A stretch of DNA of 64,000 nucleotides, taken from the NCBI GenBank assembly GCA_945868825.1, contig CAMBMM010000002.1:242252-306251 (forward strand), written 5' to 3'. This DNA comes from Sphingobacterium thalpophilum. GTDB taxonomy: Bacteria; Bacteroidota; Bacteroidia; Sphingobacteriales; Sphingobacteriaceae. The notes beneath the pieces are model-generated. The model saw only the letters and a list, made by a program, of their open reading frames with translations. It was not told the DNA's origin and did not search any database. Every line of letters starts with the position of its first letter. The first letter of the stretch is position 1. Made by a program: the position numbers and the translations under genes. Of the stretch, positions 55,846 through 64,000 are shown in pieces.

Positions 55846-55853
55846 TATCTTAG
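55846..55853 (+). promoter_or_regulatory. Possible -7 element for porX
   Basis: TATCTTAG, one base from TAnnTTTG, 23 nt before the porX ATG. Confidence 0.28.
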
Positions 55854-55876
55854 AGGTTTAATTGAACCAATACGGC

Positions 55877-57430
55877 ATGCAAGAAACGTATATACTTTGG
55901 GCAGACGACGAAATTGATTTATTGCGCCCCCACATCTTGTTTTTAAACGACAAGGGTTATAAGGTAAAAACAGTAACCAATGGTCGCGATGCGCTCGAGG
56001 TATTTAAGAAAGAACATTTCGATCTTGTTTTTTTAGATGAAAACATGCCGGGTTTAACCGGTCTGGAAACCCTTACCGAGATAAAGAACATTAGTCCCGA
56101 AACCCCTGCCGTATTAATTACCAAGAGCGAAGAAGAATATTTAATGGAGGATGCCATTGGATTTAAAATTGATGATTACCTGATAAAACCCGTTAATCCA
56201 AAACAAATTTTACTCACCATAAAAAAGCTGATTGACAATAAACGCTTGGTGAGTGAAAAAACCTCTATGGCCTATCAACAGGATTTTAGAAACCTGGGTA
56301 TGATATTGAACGAAAAGCTGAATCACGATGAATGGGCTGATGTATATAAAAAACTAGTTTTTTGGGAGCTTTCTTTAGATAATTTGGAGGATGCCGGCAT
56401 GCACGAAATCTTAACTACCCAAAAAGAAGAAGCCAATGCTCAATTTTTTAAATTTATAGAGAAACAATATGTGCACTGGGTTAAAAACCCCGATGATGGG
56501 CCCTTAACCTCCGATCAACTATTTAGTAAAAAAGTATTTCCCGAACTCAACACAGCGCAGCCCACATTTTTTATTCTAATAGATAATTTACGTTACGATC
56601 AATGGCGGGTGCTTAACTCGGTAATTACAGAATATTTTCGATTAGAAGCGGAGGAGCACTATTACAGTATTTTACCTACTGCCACTCAATATGCCCGAAA
56701 TGCTATTTTTTCGGGTTTAATGCCCGCAGAAATGGAAAAAAAGTTTCCACAATATTGGCAAAATGATGAAGATGAAGGTGGTAAAAATTTGCACGAAGCG
56801 GATTTTATAAAAGTACAATTGGCCCAAGCACACCGCAAAGATTGTCGATTTAGTTACCATAAAATTTTAACCGCCGAAAAGGGCCGTGAATTAACCAATA
56901 GTATCAGCAACTTACTATCCAATGAACTCAATGTATTGGTATATAATTTTGTAGATATGCTTTCTCATGCCCGTACCGATATGGCCATGATTAAAGAATT
57001 GGCCAGCGACGAATCGGCTTACCGTTCACTTACACTTTCGTGGTTTATGCATTCTCCACTATTGGATACGCTGAAAAAATTAGCCAAGAAAAAAGTGAAA
57101 ATAATTCTCACTACCGATCATGGAACTATTCGGGTAAAACACCCAGTAAAGGTAATTGGAGACAGAAATACCAATACCAATTTGCGGTATAAACAAGGTA
57201 AAAACCTCAATTTTAACCCTAAAGAGGTTTTTTTGGTTAAAAAACCCGGCGATGCCAAACTACCACTACAACATTTAAGCTCTAGCTTTATTTTTGCCAA
57301 GCCCGATACTTTTTTTGTGTACCCCAACAACTACAACCATTTTGTAAACCACTACAGCGATACCTTCCAGCACGGAGGAATTTCCTTGGAAGAAATGATC
57401 ATTCCCTTTGCCACTTATTTACCTAAATAG
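55877..57430 (+). CDS. porX: PorX-type response regulator with PglZ effector domain
   Basis: 517 aa. CheY-like receiver (about 1-120) with acidic pocket WADDE, phosphoacceptor Asp54 in VFLDENMPG, and DDYLIKPVNP Lys. A linker region is followed by an alkaline-phosphatase-superfamily PglZ domain: FILIDNLRYDQW, NFVDMLSHARTD, ILTTDHGTIRV and HGGISLEEMIIP. In relatives PorX controls the type IX secretion system, which implies the cell has one; no por/gld genes are in this window. A TTG 15 nt upstream is rejected as a start. Confidence 0.93.
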   Translation: MQETYILWADDEIDLLRPHILFLNDKGYKVKTVTNGRDALEVFKKEHFDLVFLDENMPGLTGLETLTEIKNISPETPAVLITKSEEEYLMEDAIGFKIDDYLIKPVNPKQILLTIKKLIDNKRLVSEKTSMAYQQDFRNLGMILNEKLNHDEWADVYKKLVFWELSLDNLEDAGMHEILTTQKEEANAQFFKFIEKQYVHWVKNPDDGPLTSDQLFSKKVFPELNTAQPTFFILIDNLRYDQWRVLNSVITEYFRLEAEEHYYSILPTATQYARNAIFSGLMPAEMEKKFPQYWQNDEDEGGKNLHEADFIKVQLAQAHRKDCRFSYHKILTAEKGRELTNSISNLLSNELNVLVYNFVDMLSHARTDMAMIKELASDESAYRSLTLSWFMHSPLLDTLKKLAKKKVKIILTTDHGTIRVKHPVKVIGDRNTNTNLRYKQGKNLNFNPKEVFLVKKPGDAKLPLQHLSSSFIFAKPDTFFVYPNNYNHFVNHYSDTFQHGGISLEEMIIPFATYLPK

Positions 57431-57441
57431 TAATTTGCGAC

Positions 57442-57864
57442 ATGATCAAAATCGTTTCTTCTATAGAAAAACTCGATGAAGCTGCACAAGAAGTACTCCA
57501 CTATGCAGGTGCGTATAAAACGTTTTTGTTTTTTGGCGATATGGGAGCGGGTAAAACCACACTCATTAAGGCTATTTGCAAATCTTTGGGTGTAAATTCA
57601 GCGGTGAGTAGTCCTACCTTTTCTTTGGTAAATGAATACGAACACCCCGGAGGCTTGCTCTATCATTTCGATTGCTACCGATTAAAAACACCTACCGAGG
57701 CCCTTGATTTTGGCATAGAAGAATATCTGAGTTCCGATAGCTATTGTTTTATTGAATGGCCCGAAAAACTAGGCGATTTTTTGCCAACTACTTACCTTAA
57801 AGTTAGTATTAGCCACCAAGAAGATCCTCAAAAACGGTATATCCAATTAGAGAAAATAGGATAA
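57442..57864 (+). CDS. tsaE: tRNA threonylcarbamoyladenosine ATPase subunit
   Basis: 140 aa. Walker A GDMGAGKTT (about 32-40) and VSSPTFSLVNEYEHP (family switch motif), FIEWPEKLGDFLP. Needed with TsaB and TsaD for t6A37 of tRNA. Starts 11 nt after porX; convergent with hutH, 2 nt apart. Confidence 0.95.
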   Translation: MIKIVSSIEKLDEAAQEVLHYAGAYKTFLFFGDMGAGKTTLIKAICKSLGVNSAVSSPTFSLVNEYEHPGGLLYHFDCYRLKTPTEALDFGIEEYLSSDSYCFIEWPEKLGDFLPTTYLKVSISHQEDPQKRYIQLEKIG

Positions 57865-57866
57865 TG

Positions 57867-59357
57867 CTATGCAATTGGGTACGATCTTAAAAACTGTACC
57901 GATTTTTCTATATCCGGAGCTAAAAAGCGATCTTTTTTTAAAACAGGCACTACTTCTCGGTAGGCCAATACAATTTTTTCTAAAGCTGGAGAGGTTTTCT
58001 TCGGTCGTCTAAAAGAAAGCGCTTGGCAACCATTCATTAATTCGATGGCAAGAATGCACTCTAGATTGTTGCATACCCGTAAACATTTGGTGGCTCCGTT
58101 GGCGCCCATACTTACATGGTCTTCCTGTCCATTGCTCGATACAATAGAATCTACCGAACTTGGCGTACACAGTTGTTTATTTTCGCTGGCTATACTGGCT
58201 GCAGTGTATTGCGGAATCATGTACCCAGAATTTACTCCGGCATCTTGTATTAAAAATGGAGGTAAACCACGCTGGCCAGATATTAACTGAAAAATGCGTC
58301 TTTCGGAGATAGATCCCCACTCTGCTAAAGCAATACTTAAAAAGTCTAGCGCTAATGCCAAGGGTTGCCCATGAAAATTACCTGCTGAAATAACTTCTCC
58401 GCTTTCGGGAAAAATATTCGGATTGTCAGTTACCGAGTTTAACTCCGTTTCTAGTACCGAAGTCACATAGCGCAAGGCATCTTTGCTGGCTCCGTGCACC
58501 TGGGGCATACATCGAAAAGAATACGGGTCTTGCACCTGTTTCCCGTGCTCGTTTACCAATTCACTATCTTTTAATAAATTAAAAAGACGATCGGCTGTTT
58601 CTACTTGGCCACGGTGCGGTCGAATGCGGTGACTATTGGGTTTAAATGGATCTATGCGGCAATTAAAACCGTCTGCAGAAAGGCTACCGGCAATATCAGC
58701 CCAAGCAGCTAATTTATGTGCTTTTAATAAAATATATACCCCATAGGCCAACATAAATTGGGTACCATTTATGAGTGCCAAGCCCTCTTTAGATTGTAAT
58801 TTAAGTGGTTTTAGACCGTGTTTAGCTAGTGCTGTTTTTGCAGGCACTTGTTTTTCTCCATCCCAAACTTCACCTTTGCCAATAAGCGGCAATGCCAAGT
58901 GTGCCAAAGGGGCTAAATCTCCCGATGCACCCAATGAGCCTTGGGTATAAATTACTGGTACTATTTTCTTGTTGTAAAAAGCAACCAAAAGTTCTGCGGT
59001 TTCTAGCGCTACCCCCGAATGCCCATAAGCCAGCGATTGAATTTTTAGAAGCAGCATTAATTTCACCACCTCTTGGGGTACAAATTCGCCTGCGCCGCAA
59101 GCGTGTGATAGCAATAAATTGTGTTGCAAATCTATTACTTGATCATTGGATACTTTTACGTTTTGTAGGTATCCAAAGCCAGTATTGATACCATAAATAG
59201 CTTCTGAACCAATAGCAATTTTTTCATCTAAGAAAGTACGACATACCCTAATTTTTTCTTCGGATTCGGGACTAATAGATAGTATGGATTCACTTTCAAT
59301 AATCTCTTTAATAGTTGAAAGTGAAAGCGCTTGGTTGCCTATGGCGAATGTTTTCAT
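57867..59357 (-). CDS. hutH: Histidine ammonia-lyase
   Basis: 496 aa. Removes ammonia from histidine to give urocanate, the first hut step. MIO-forming Ala-Ser-Gly at 144-146 in GSLGASGDLAPL, with YGINTGFG earlier and QDPYSFRCMPQVHG later. It is about 9 kb from hutG and on the opposite strand, so it needs its own promoter. Confidence 0.96.
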   Translation of the reverse strand: MKTFAIGNQALSLSTIKEIIESESILSISPESEEKIRVCRTFLDEKIAIGSEAIYGINTGFGYLQNVKVSNDQVIDLQHNLLLSHACGAGEFVPQEVVKLMLLLKIQSLAYGHSGVALETAELLVAFYNKKIVPVIYTQGSLGASGDLAPLAHLALPLIGKGEVWDGEKQVPAKTALAKHGLKPLKLQSKEGLALINGTQFMLAYGVYILLKAHKLAAWADIAGSLSADGFNCRIDPFKPNSHRIRPHRGQVETADRLFNLLKDSELVNEHGKQVQDPYSFRCMPQVHGASKDALRYVTSVLETELNSVTDNPNIFPESGEVISAGNFHGQPLALALDFLSIALAEWGSISERRIFQLISGQRGLPPFLIQDAGVNSGYMIPQYTAASIASENKQLCTPSSVDSIVSSNGQEDHVSMGANGATKCLRVCNNLECILAIELMNGCQALSFRRPKKTSPALEKIVLAYREVVPVLKKDRFLAPDIEKSVQFLRSYPIA

Positions 59358-59406
59358 TCTTTCTAATTGGTTCCCAAAAATGGAAAAAAGGAATCAATAA
59401 AAGGAA

Positions 59407-59964
59407 TTAATTTTTGAATGGGAGGTAATTTAGGGTAGCATGTACGGCAATGCGCTCGGCAATTTTATTAAATACCAATTTGGGAATATCAATTTTATGG
59501 TCTGCCAAGGTAATGTTAAAGCGGGTGTCGAGTTTTATTCCCCATTTACTTATGCTAATTTTTCCTGTTAGGGTACGTTTTTGGTCAACTCCGTGTAGAT
59601 TTAATACACCCACAGCCGAAACGTCGTAAACACCATCTTTAGAAAAATCTGTGCCCGCACCCATCTTACCCTTAAAGGTGGCATAGGGGTAGCGTTCGCT
59701 TTCTAAGTATTTTTCATTAAAATGCTCCTGCATGAGTTTGTTTTGAAACTCAAATTGATTGATGGGTATACGAACCAAAATTTCTAAGCTTTGGGTATTT
59801 AGCATAGAAATTACTCGGTTGTTTTTTGCATCAATATCTTCGAGCGGTGCACTAGAAAAGAATGTTATCTCCCCTTTGGTGGTAGATACCACATTATCTT
59901 GGGCATACATTCGAAATATGCCAATACCCATTATTAGGCCAAGCAAAAGTGCTTTCTTATTCAT
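59407..59964 (-). CDS. YceI-family periplasmic protein
   Basis: 185 aa with signal peptide (1-21, MNKKALLLGLIMGIGIFRMYA). Lipocalin-like barrel with SERYPYATFKGKM and VGVLNLHGVDQKRTLTGKI. Family members bind isoprenoid lipids. Function in this cell unknown. Confidence 0.9.
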   Translation of the reverse strand: MNKKALLLGLIMGIGIFRMYAQDNVVSTTKGEITFFSSAPLEDIDAKNNRVISMLNTQSLEILVRIPINQFEFQNKLMQEHFNEKYLESERYPYATFKGKMGAGTDFSKDGVYDVSAVGVLNLHGVDQKRTLTGKISISKWGIKLDTRFNITLADHKIDIPKLVFNKIAERIAVHATLNYLPFKN

Positions 59965-60028
59965 GATGTATTATTTAAACACAACTAAAACGCACAAGCC
60001 CTGCAAATTGTTATAGAATGCCTTAAAA

Positions 60029-61414
60029 TTAGCCCAATTGAGCTAAAATAGCTTGTATACTAAGGGTATTTTGCTCTCCGCTTTCCATATTTTTTAAGCT
60101 TAATAAACCCGAAGCCATTTCCTCATCGCCAATAAGTAGTACATAAGGAATGCGTTTAGCATCGGCGTAGCCCAATTGTTTTTTAAGCTTGGCTGCCTCT
60201 GGGTATAGTTCCGTTGCAATGCCCGCAGCACGCAATTGGCTTAATAGGGGAAGGGCAAATTTCTCCGCAGTTTCATCAAAATTACTAATAAGCACTTTGG
60301 TAGTTTCGTTGGTATTTTTAGGGAACGCGTCCAATTCTTCTAACAAGTCGTAAATGCGGTCGGCACCAAAAGAAATGCCCACGCCACTTAGGTTTTTTAA
60401 GCCAAACATGCTGGTTAAATCGTCGTAGCGGCCACCACCACCAATGCTACCCATAGCAACCTCGTTACTTTTTACTTCAAAAATAGCACCGGTATAATAG
60501 TTTAAACCACGAGCTAAGGTGATATCTAGCTCTACATTCGGTCTAGGGGATGGGGTGTTTGGAGCTTGCAGTTGTTGGATATAGTTAAAAATACTTTCCA
60601 ATTCCTCCACACCCTTTTGACCAATTTCTGAATGAGCCAATACCTTTTTCAGGGCATCCATTTTTTCAGAGTTGCTACCTTTTAGTTCGATAATAGGTTG
60701 CAGTTTTTCTATATCATTTTGTGTAAAGCCACGCTCTAATAATTCTTTGCATACACCGTCAAAGCCAATTTTATCTAGCTTATCAATGGCCACCGTCATA
60801 TCAATAATGAGTTCGGGTTTCCCAATAATTTCGGCAATACCCGATAATATTTTGCGGTTATTTATTAGGATGCTAAAATCTCTTAAGCCTAATTTACTGA
60901 GGGCTTCTTGGTAAATAAGCACAAATTCTGCTTCGTTTAGCAAACTTTCGGAGCCCACCACATCGGCATCGCATTGGTAAAATTCTCTATAACGTCCCTT
61001 TTGCGGCCTATCGGCCCGCCATACGGGTTGTATTTGAAAACGCTTAAAGGGCAAAGAAATATCGTTTTGATGAGCCACCACATAGCGGGCAAAGGGTACG
61101 GTTAAATCGTAACGCAATGCTTTTTCGGATACCTTGCTGGTAAGTTTTTTGGCATCGGCTGTTTGTAATTCTTCGGGGCTTACTTTGGATAAGAAATCTC
61201 CAGAGTTCAAGATTTTAAAAATCAATTTATCGCCTTCATCGCCATATTTACCCGTTAAGGTTTCCAAATTTTCCATGCTGGGCGTTTGGATTTCTTGGTA
61301 TCCAAACTTGCGAAACACGCTTTTAATGGTATCGAAAATAAAATTTCGTTTCACCATTTCTTCGGGCGAAAAATCGCGGGTGCCTTTAGGAAGTGTGGGT
61401 TTGCTAGTGGCCAT
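60029..61414 (-). CDS. hisS: Histidyl-tRNA synthetase
   Basis: 461 aa class II enzyme. [14 protein letters not shown] at the start, motif 2 [35 protein letters not shown] (His-specific) and motif 3 [10 protein letters not shown]-terminal anticodon domain. Same strand as the phosphatase gene, which is 20 nt upstream. Confidence 0.97.
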   Translation of the reverse strand: MATSKPTLPKGTRDFSPEEMVKRNFIFDTIKSVFRKFGYQEIQTPSMENLETLTGKYGDEGDKLIFKILNSGDFLSKVSPEELQTADAKKLTSKVSEKALRYDLTVPFARYVVAHQNDISLPFKRFQIQPVWRADRPQKGRYREFYQCDADVVGSESLLNEAEFVLIYQEALSKLGLRDFSILINNRKILSGIAEIIGKPELIIDMTVAIDKLDKIGFDGVCKELLERGFTQNDIEKLQPIIELKGSNSEKMDALKKVLAHSEIGQKGVEELESIFNYIQQLQAPNTPSPRPNVELDITLARGLNYYTGAIFEVKSNEVAMGSIGGGGRYDDLTSMFGLKNLSGVGISFGADRIYDLLEELDAFPKNTNETTKVLISNFDETAEKFALPLLSQLRAAGIATELYPEAAKLKKQLGYADAKRIPYVLLIGDEEMASGLLSLKNMESGEQNTLSIQAILAQLG

Positions 61415-61434
61415 GGATATAAAGGTAGTAAAAA

Positions 61435-61881
61435 TCAGCTTTTATTAGTTTTTGCTTCGGCAATGTATTGCTTACAGCCCTGTTCTATGAGCTGATAAAC
61501 GGGTTCAAAGAGTGCATCATCAAAATACGGATCGGGAACAAAATCAGTGCCGAGTAGTAGCCGCACCTTTTGTTTATCTTTTTCTGTTTGGGCTAAAGCC
61601 ACTACATTTTTTAGGTTTTGGTCGTCCATCACCAAAATATGATCGAAACGATCGAAGTCTGCTTGTTCAAATTGGCGTGCACGTTGCCCAGAAATATCTA
61701 CGCCCATTTTCCGAGCAACAGCTACCGACCTACTATCGGGTGGATGCCCAATATGCCAATTACCGGTTCCGGCCGAATCAATTTCCCAGCCCAAGCCCTC
61801 TGTATTTGCCAGGTGTTCTAGTATGCCATGTGCCAAAGGCGAACGACAAATATTACCCAAACAAACCAGTAGTACTTTCAT
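61435..61881 (-). CDS. Low-molecular-weight protein-tyrosine phosphatase
   Basis: 148 aa. P-loop CLGNICRSP near the N terminus with Cys7 and Arg13 in the C-x5-R order. General-acid loop VPDPYFDD. Cytoplasmic; substrate unknown. Lies in a leftward run with the S1/P1 nuclease gene, 4 nt apart. Confidence 0.94.
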   Translation of the reverse strand: MKVLLVCLGNICRSPLAHGILEHLANTEGLGWEIDSAGTGNWHIGHPPDSRSVAVARKMGVDISGQRARQFEQADFDRFDHILVMDDQNLKNVVALAQTEKDKQKVRLLLGTDFVPDPYFDDALFEPVYQLIEQGCKQYIAEAKTNKS

Positions 61882-61885
61882 GAAT

Positions 61886-62683
61886 TTAGCTGCCGAAAAT
61901 TTGGTTCAACAATCCTGCCAAGCGAACACCACCTTTTAGCAACTGATTGTTTACCGTGTTTAGGTTGTCGTAAATGTAGCGGTAGCTCAATTTATCGCCC
62001 AGGGCTACGCCACCGTAAATGTTTTGTGCCATTCCGTAGGTTTCGGTAATCCATGCATTAATAGGTGCGTGTTGCCAATCGGCTTTTTGTTTCGCACTGC
62101 AAAAATTAATGGCCTGGGTGTATTCGGTATAACTCAGTTGTTGCGATTCTACCAATTCGGTATCCCAAATGCTGTGTAAATTACTCGATTTTCCGAACCA
62201 GGTCAGTTTTACATCGTTGCCCCCTTTATCTTCGGCACGACCAGTGTGCATGGGTTGGTGTATATCACCTACAATATGTACCAATAGGCGTATATATATA
62301 ATTTTTTGTGCTTTGGGTAGGTTTTTCTTCTTCAGTTCGTTTACTAAAAAATTAATTTTTGTGTAGGCATTTACCGCGGTATCGGCTTTTAACATTCCTT
62401 TTATATCGGCGGAGCTTAAGCCGGCACCAAAATTTACAAAATGCCAATTGTATAGGTAATCGTAGCTTTTATCTGATTTTACAAAATCAGCCCAGTTACT
62501 GCTCATAGCTAAGGTTTCGTTACCTAAAATACCCTTGAGTACTAATTTGGTTTTGGGGTTTAAATTTGTTTCGGCTATTTGTGCCACTACCCGGTGACCC
62601 AACATACCCCAAGCCATACTTTGCGATGGAAGGTTAAGTAACAATCCGAATATTAGGAGTTTGTTTAATACAGAAGTTTTCAT
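61886..62683 (-). CDS. S1/P1-type zinc nuclease, exported
   Basis: 265 aa from ATG 62683. Signal cleaved before W25, the first residue of the mature protein and a zinc ligand (WGMLGHRVVAQIAE). Other ligands are in HFVNFG, HIVGDIHQPMHTGRAEDKGG and NLHSIWDTELV. Degrades single-stranded DNA or RNA outside the inner membrane. Starts 5 nt after the lipoprotein gene. Confidence 0.93.
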   Translation of the reverse strand: MKTSVLNKLLIFGLLLNLPSQSMAWGMLGHRVVAQIAETNLNPKTKLVLKGILGNETLAMSSNWADFVKSDKSYDYLYNWHFVNFGAGLSSADIKGMLKADTAVNAYTKINFLVNELKKKNLPKAQKIIYIRLLVHIVGDIHQPMHTGRAEDKGGNDVKLTWFGKSSNLHSIWDTELVESQQLSYTEYTQAINFCSAKQKADWQHAPINAWITETYGMAQNIYGGVALGDKLSYRYIYDNLNTVNNQLLKGGVRLAGLLNQIFGS

Positions 62684-62688
62684 TCGTT

Positions 62689-63186
62689 TTAGTTTAGTGG
62701 CTTGGGTGTGCATTCCCAAGACTGGGTTAGTTTTAAAGCGATTGGGTTTTGTTGATTTAAACTTTTAAGGGTCAAGGTATCGCCCTTGGTTTTTACAATT
62801 ACCATTGTGTTTAGGTATTGACCAATGCGGTAGCAACCCGAAATTTTTTGTTTACCATTTGCCTTGGTGAAGGTTCCGCTAAGGTATAAGGTATCGTTTT
62901 GAGATTCGTAGATGCCCCGAGCATATTCTTCCCATTGCCCATTGTTAAAGCAACTATCTACATACACGTTGTTTTTGGCCGTGGTATTCAGTTTCACATA
63001 AAATGAATCGCATGTAAACCGAAATTGATGTTGGGTGTACTGCAATAATTCATTTTTATAAGTAGGGGGAACCTCTTCCCACAGGCCCTGAACACGGTTA
63101 GACCCCTTACCCTGATAATTAGGGTTAAAGCGGCAAGCCACAAACAAAACACTTACTAACAAGAAAAATATGTATTTCTTTCGCAT
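62689..63186 (-). CDS. Putative lipoprotein next to fumC
   Basis: 165 aa. Signal with lipobox (LFVAC, Cys18), then a beta-rich domain with paired Cys (RFTCDSFYVKL, DSCFNNGQW, SGCYRIG). The position between fumC and the nuclease is common in Bacteroidota, where it is sometimes labelled fumarate hydratase by neighbourhood only; nothing here supports enzyme activity. Starts 2 nt after fumC. Confidence 0.78.
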   Translation of the reverse strand: MRKKYIFFLLVSVLFVACRFNPNYQGKGSNRVQGLWEEVPPTYKNELLQYTQHQFRFTCDSFYVKLNTTAKNNVYVDSCFNNGQWEEYARGIYESQNDTLYLSGTFTKANGKQKISGCYRIGQYLNTMVIVKTKGDTLTLKSLNQQNPIALKLTQSWECTPKPLN

Positions 63187-63187
63187 A

Positions 63188-64000
63188 TTATTTTAGACCG
63201 CCAATCATATCTTCGGGCCGCACCCAAGCGTCGAATTGTTCGTTGGTAAGCAAGCCCAATGCTAGGGCCGCCTCACGCAGCGATGTATGTTCTTTGTGTG
63301 CTTTTTTAGCAATTTTCGCAGCGTTTTCGTAGCCAATGTGTGGGTTTAGGGCGGTAACTAACATTAAGGAATTATCCACGTGTTTTTTAATACCCTCGTA
63401 ATTTGGCTCAATACCCACAGCACAATGGTCGTTAAAGGAAACGCAGGCATCGCCCAATAAACGAGCCGATTGCAAAAAATTGGCGGCCATCACTGGTTTG
63501 AACACGTTCAATTCGTAATGTCCGTTAGAGCCAGCAATGCTAATGGTTACATCGTTACCCATTACTTGGGTAGCCACCATAGTAAGTGCTTCGTTTTGGG
63601 TTGGGTTTACCTTACCAGGCATAATAGAAGATCCTGGTTCGTTTTCGGGGATGTACAATTCGCCAATACCCGAACGTGGACCAGAAGCCAACATGCGGAT
63701 ATCGTTTCCAATTTTCATGAGCGATACGGCTAATTGTTTTAAGGCACCGTGGGTTTCTACTAGGGCATCGTGGGCAGCTAAGGCCTCAAACTTATTCTCG
63801 GCTGTACGAAAAGGAATGTTGGTGAATTTGGCAATATATGCTGCCACTTTTACATCATAGCCTTTCGGGGTATTGATGCCTGTACCTACTGCAGTTCCTC
63901 CCAAAGCCAATTCGGCTAGGTGGTCTAGTGTATTTCTCAAGGCTTTTAAACCGTGGTTTAGTTGCGAAACATATCCAGAAAATTCTTGCCCTAAGGTAAG
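63188..64000 (-). CDS. fumC: Class II fumarate hydratase, C-terminal part
   Basis: Partial: 270 codons up to the right window edge. Motif [16 protein letters not shown] (substrate loop with catalytic Ser), plus [10 protein letters not shown] and [11 protein letters not shown]. Interconverts fumarate and malate. The N-terminal part lies beyond the window. Aspartase is a close relative, but the [13 protein letters not shown] pattern and the following residues fit fumarase. Confidence 0.94.
   Translation of the reverse strand, partial: LTLGQEFSGYVSQLNHGLKALRNTLDHLAELALGGTAVGTGINTPKGYDVKVAAYIAKFTNIPFRTAENKFEALAAHDALVETHGALKQLAVSLMKIGNDIRMLASGPRSGIGELYIPENEPGSSIMPGKVNPTQNEALTMVATQVMGNDVTISIAGSNGHYELNVFKPVMAANFLQSARLLGDACVSFNDHCAVGIEPNYEGIKKHVDNSLMLVTALNPHIGYENAAKIAKKAHKEHTSLREAALALGLLTNEQFDAWVRPEDMIGGLK

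Noticed and set aside
43540-59357. hut genes as a transferred island
   Set aside because: No integrase, repeats or tRNA border, and base use looks like that of the neighbours.

Overview
The window looks like chromosomal DNA of a Bacteroidota bacterium, probably from the Cytophagales/Sphingobacteriales side; the genus cannot be told from the sequence. The signs are an LpxC-FabZ fusion, a PorX regulator (PglZ type), a ribosomal S16 with a long tail, TonB-dependent transport, many short lipoproteins, and the Bacteroidota promoter element TAnnTTTG 19-26 nt before several start codons. Almost all genes are housekeeping genes packed with very short gaps. I see no rRNA or tRNA gene, prophage, insertion sequence or CRISPR array.

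Layout. 1-4 kb: partial Mrp-type Fe-S carrier, a GT51 glycosyltransferase, hpt, psd and a 59-residue cysteine-rich secreted peptide. 4-5.3 kb: a Glu/Leu/Phe/Val dehydrogenase. 5.3-9.4 kb: the conserved ribosomal operon rpsP-rimM-trmD-rplS, read leftward and interrupted by small helix-turn-helix genes at two junctions. 9.5-20.2 kb: pfkA-dsbD-birA leftward, rsfS-ftsH-LUD rightward, a KAS III enzyme, and a zinc-ribbon/Nif3/TM2/DUF2752 cluster. 20.3-31.3 kb: mfd, a TonB-domain protein, cdsA, CPBP protease, dusB-apaG, YugP, rmuC, thiL.

31.3-36.2 kb is the region I would look at first. The only long gene-free stretch (454 bp, very AT-rich, with two TTATACACA and several near-match DnaA boxes) lies about 4 kb from two parS-like ParB sites 55 bp apart, one just upstream of mnmG and one inside the neighbouring reading frame. 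Together they suggest a replication-origin and centromere region.

36.3-43.5 kb: pirin, ybeY, a TolB-like fragment, a large metzincin-type metalloprotease, and a TonB receptor paired with a small His/Cys-rich exported protein. 43.5-59.4 kb: a complete histidine-to-glutamate pathway (hutU, hutI and hutG in one rightward run that also contains a cyclophilin and exonuclease III; hutH about 9 kb further on in the opposite direction), efp, the lipid A genes lpxD-lpxC/fabZ-lpxA, an HD phosphohydrolase, porX and tsaE. 59.4-64 kb: YceI, hisS, a low-molecular-weight phosphatase, an S1/P1 nuclease, a lipoprotein and partial fumC.

Start codons were chosen by hand; several open frames run upstream of the probable start on GTG or TTG codons. 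The only gene-free stretch over 300 bases is 31333-31786.
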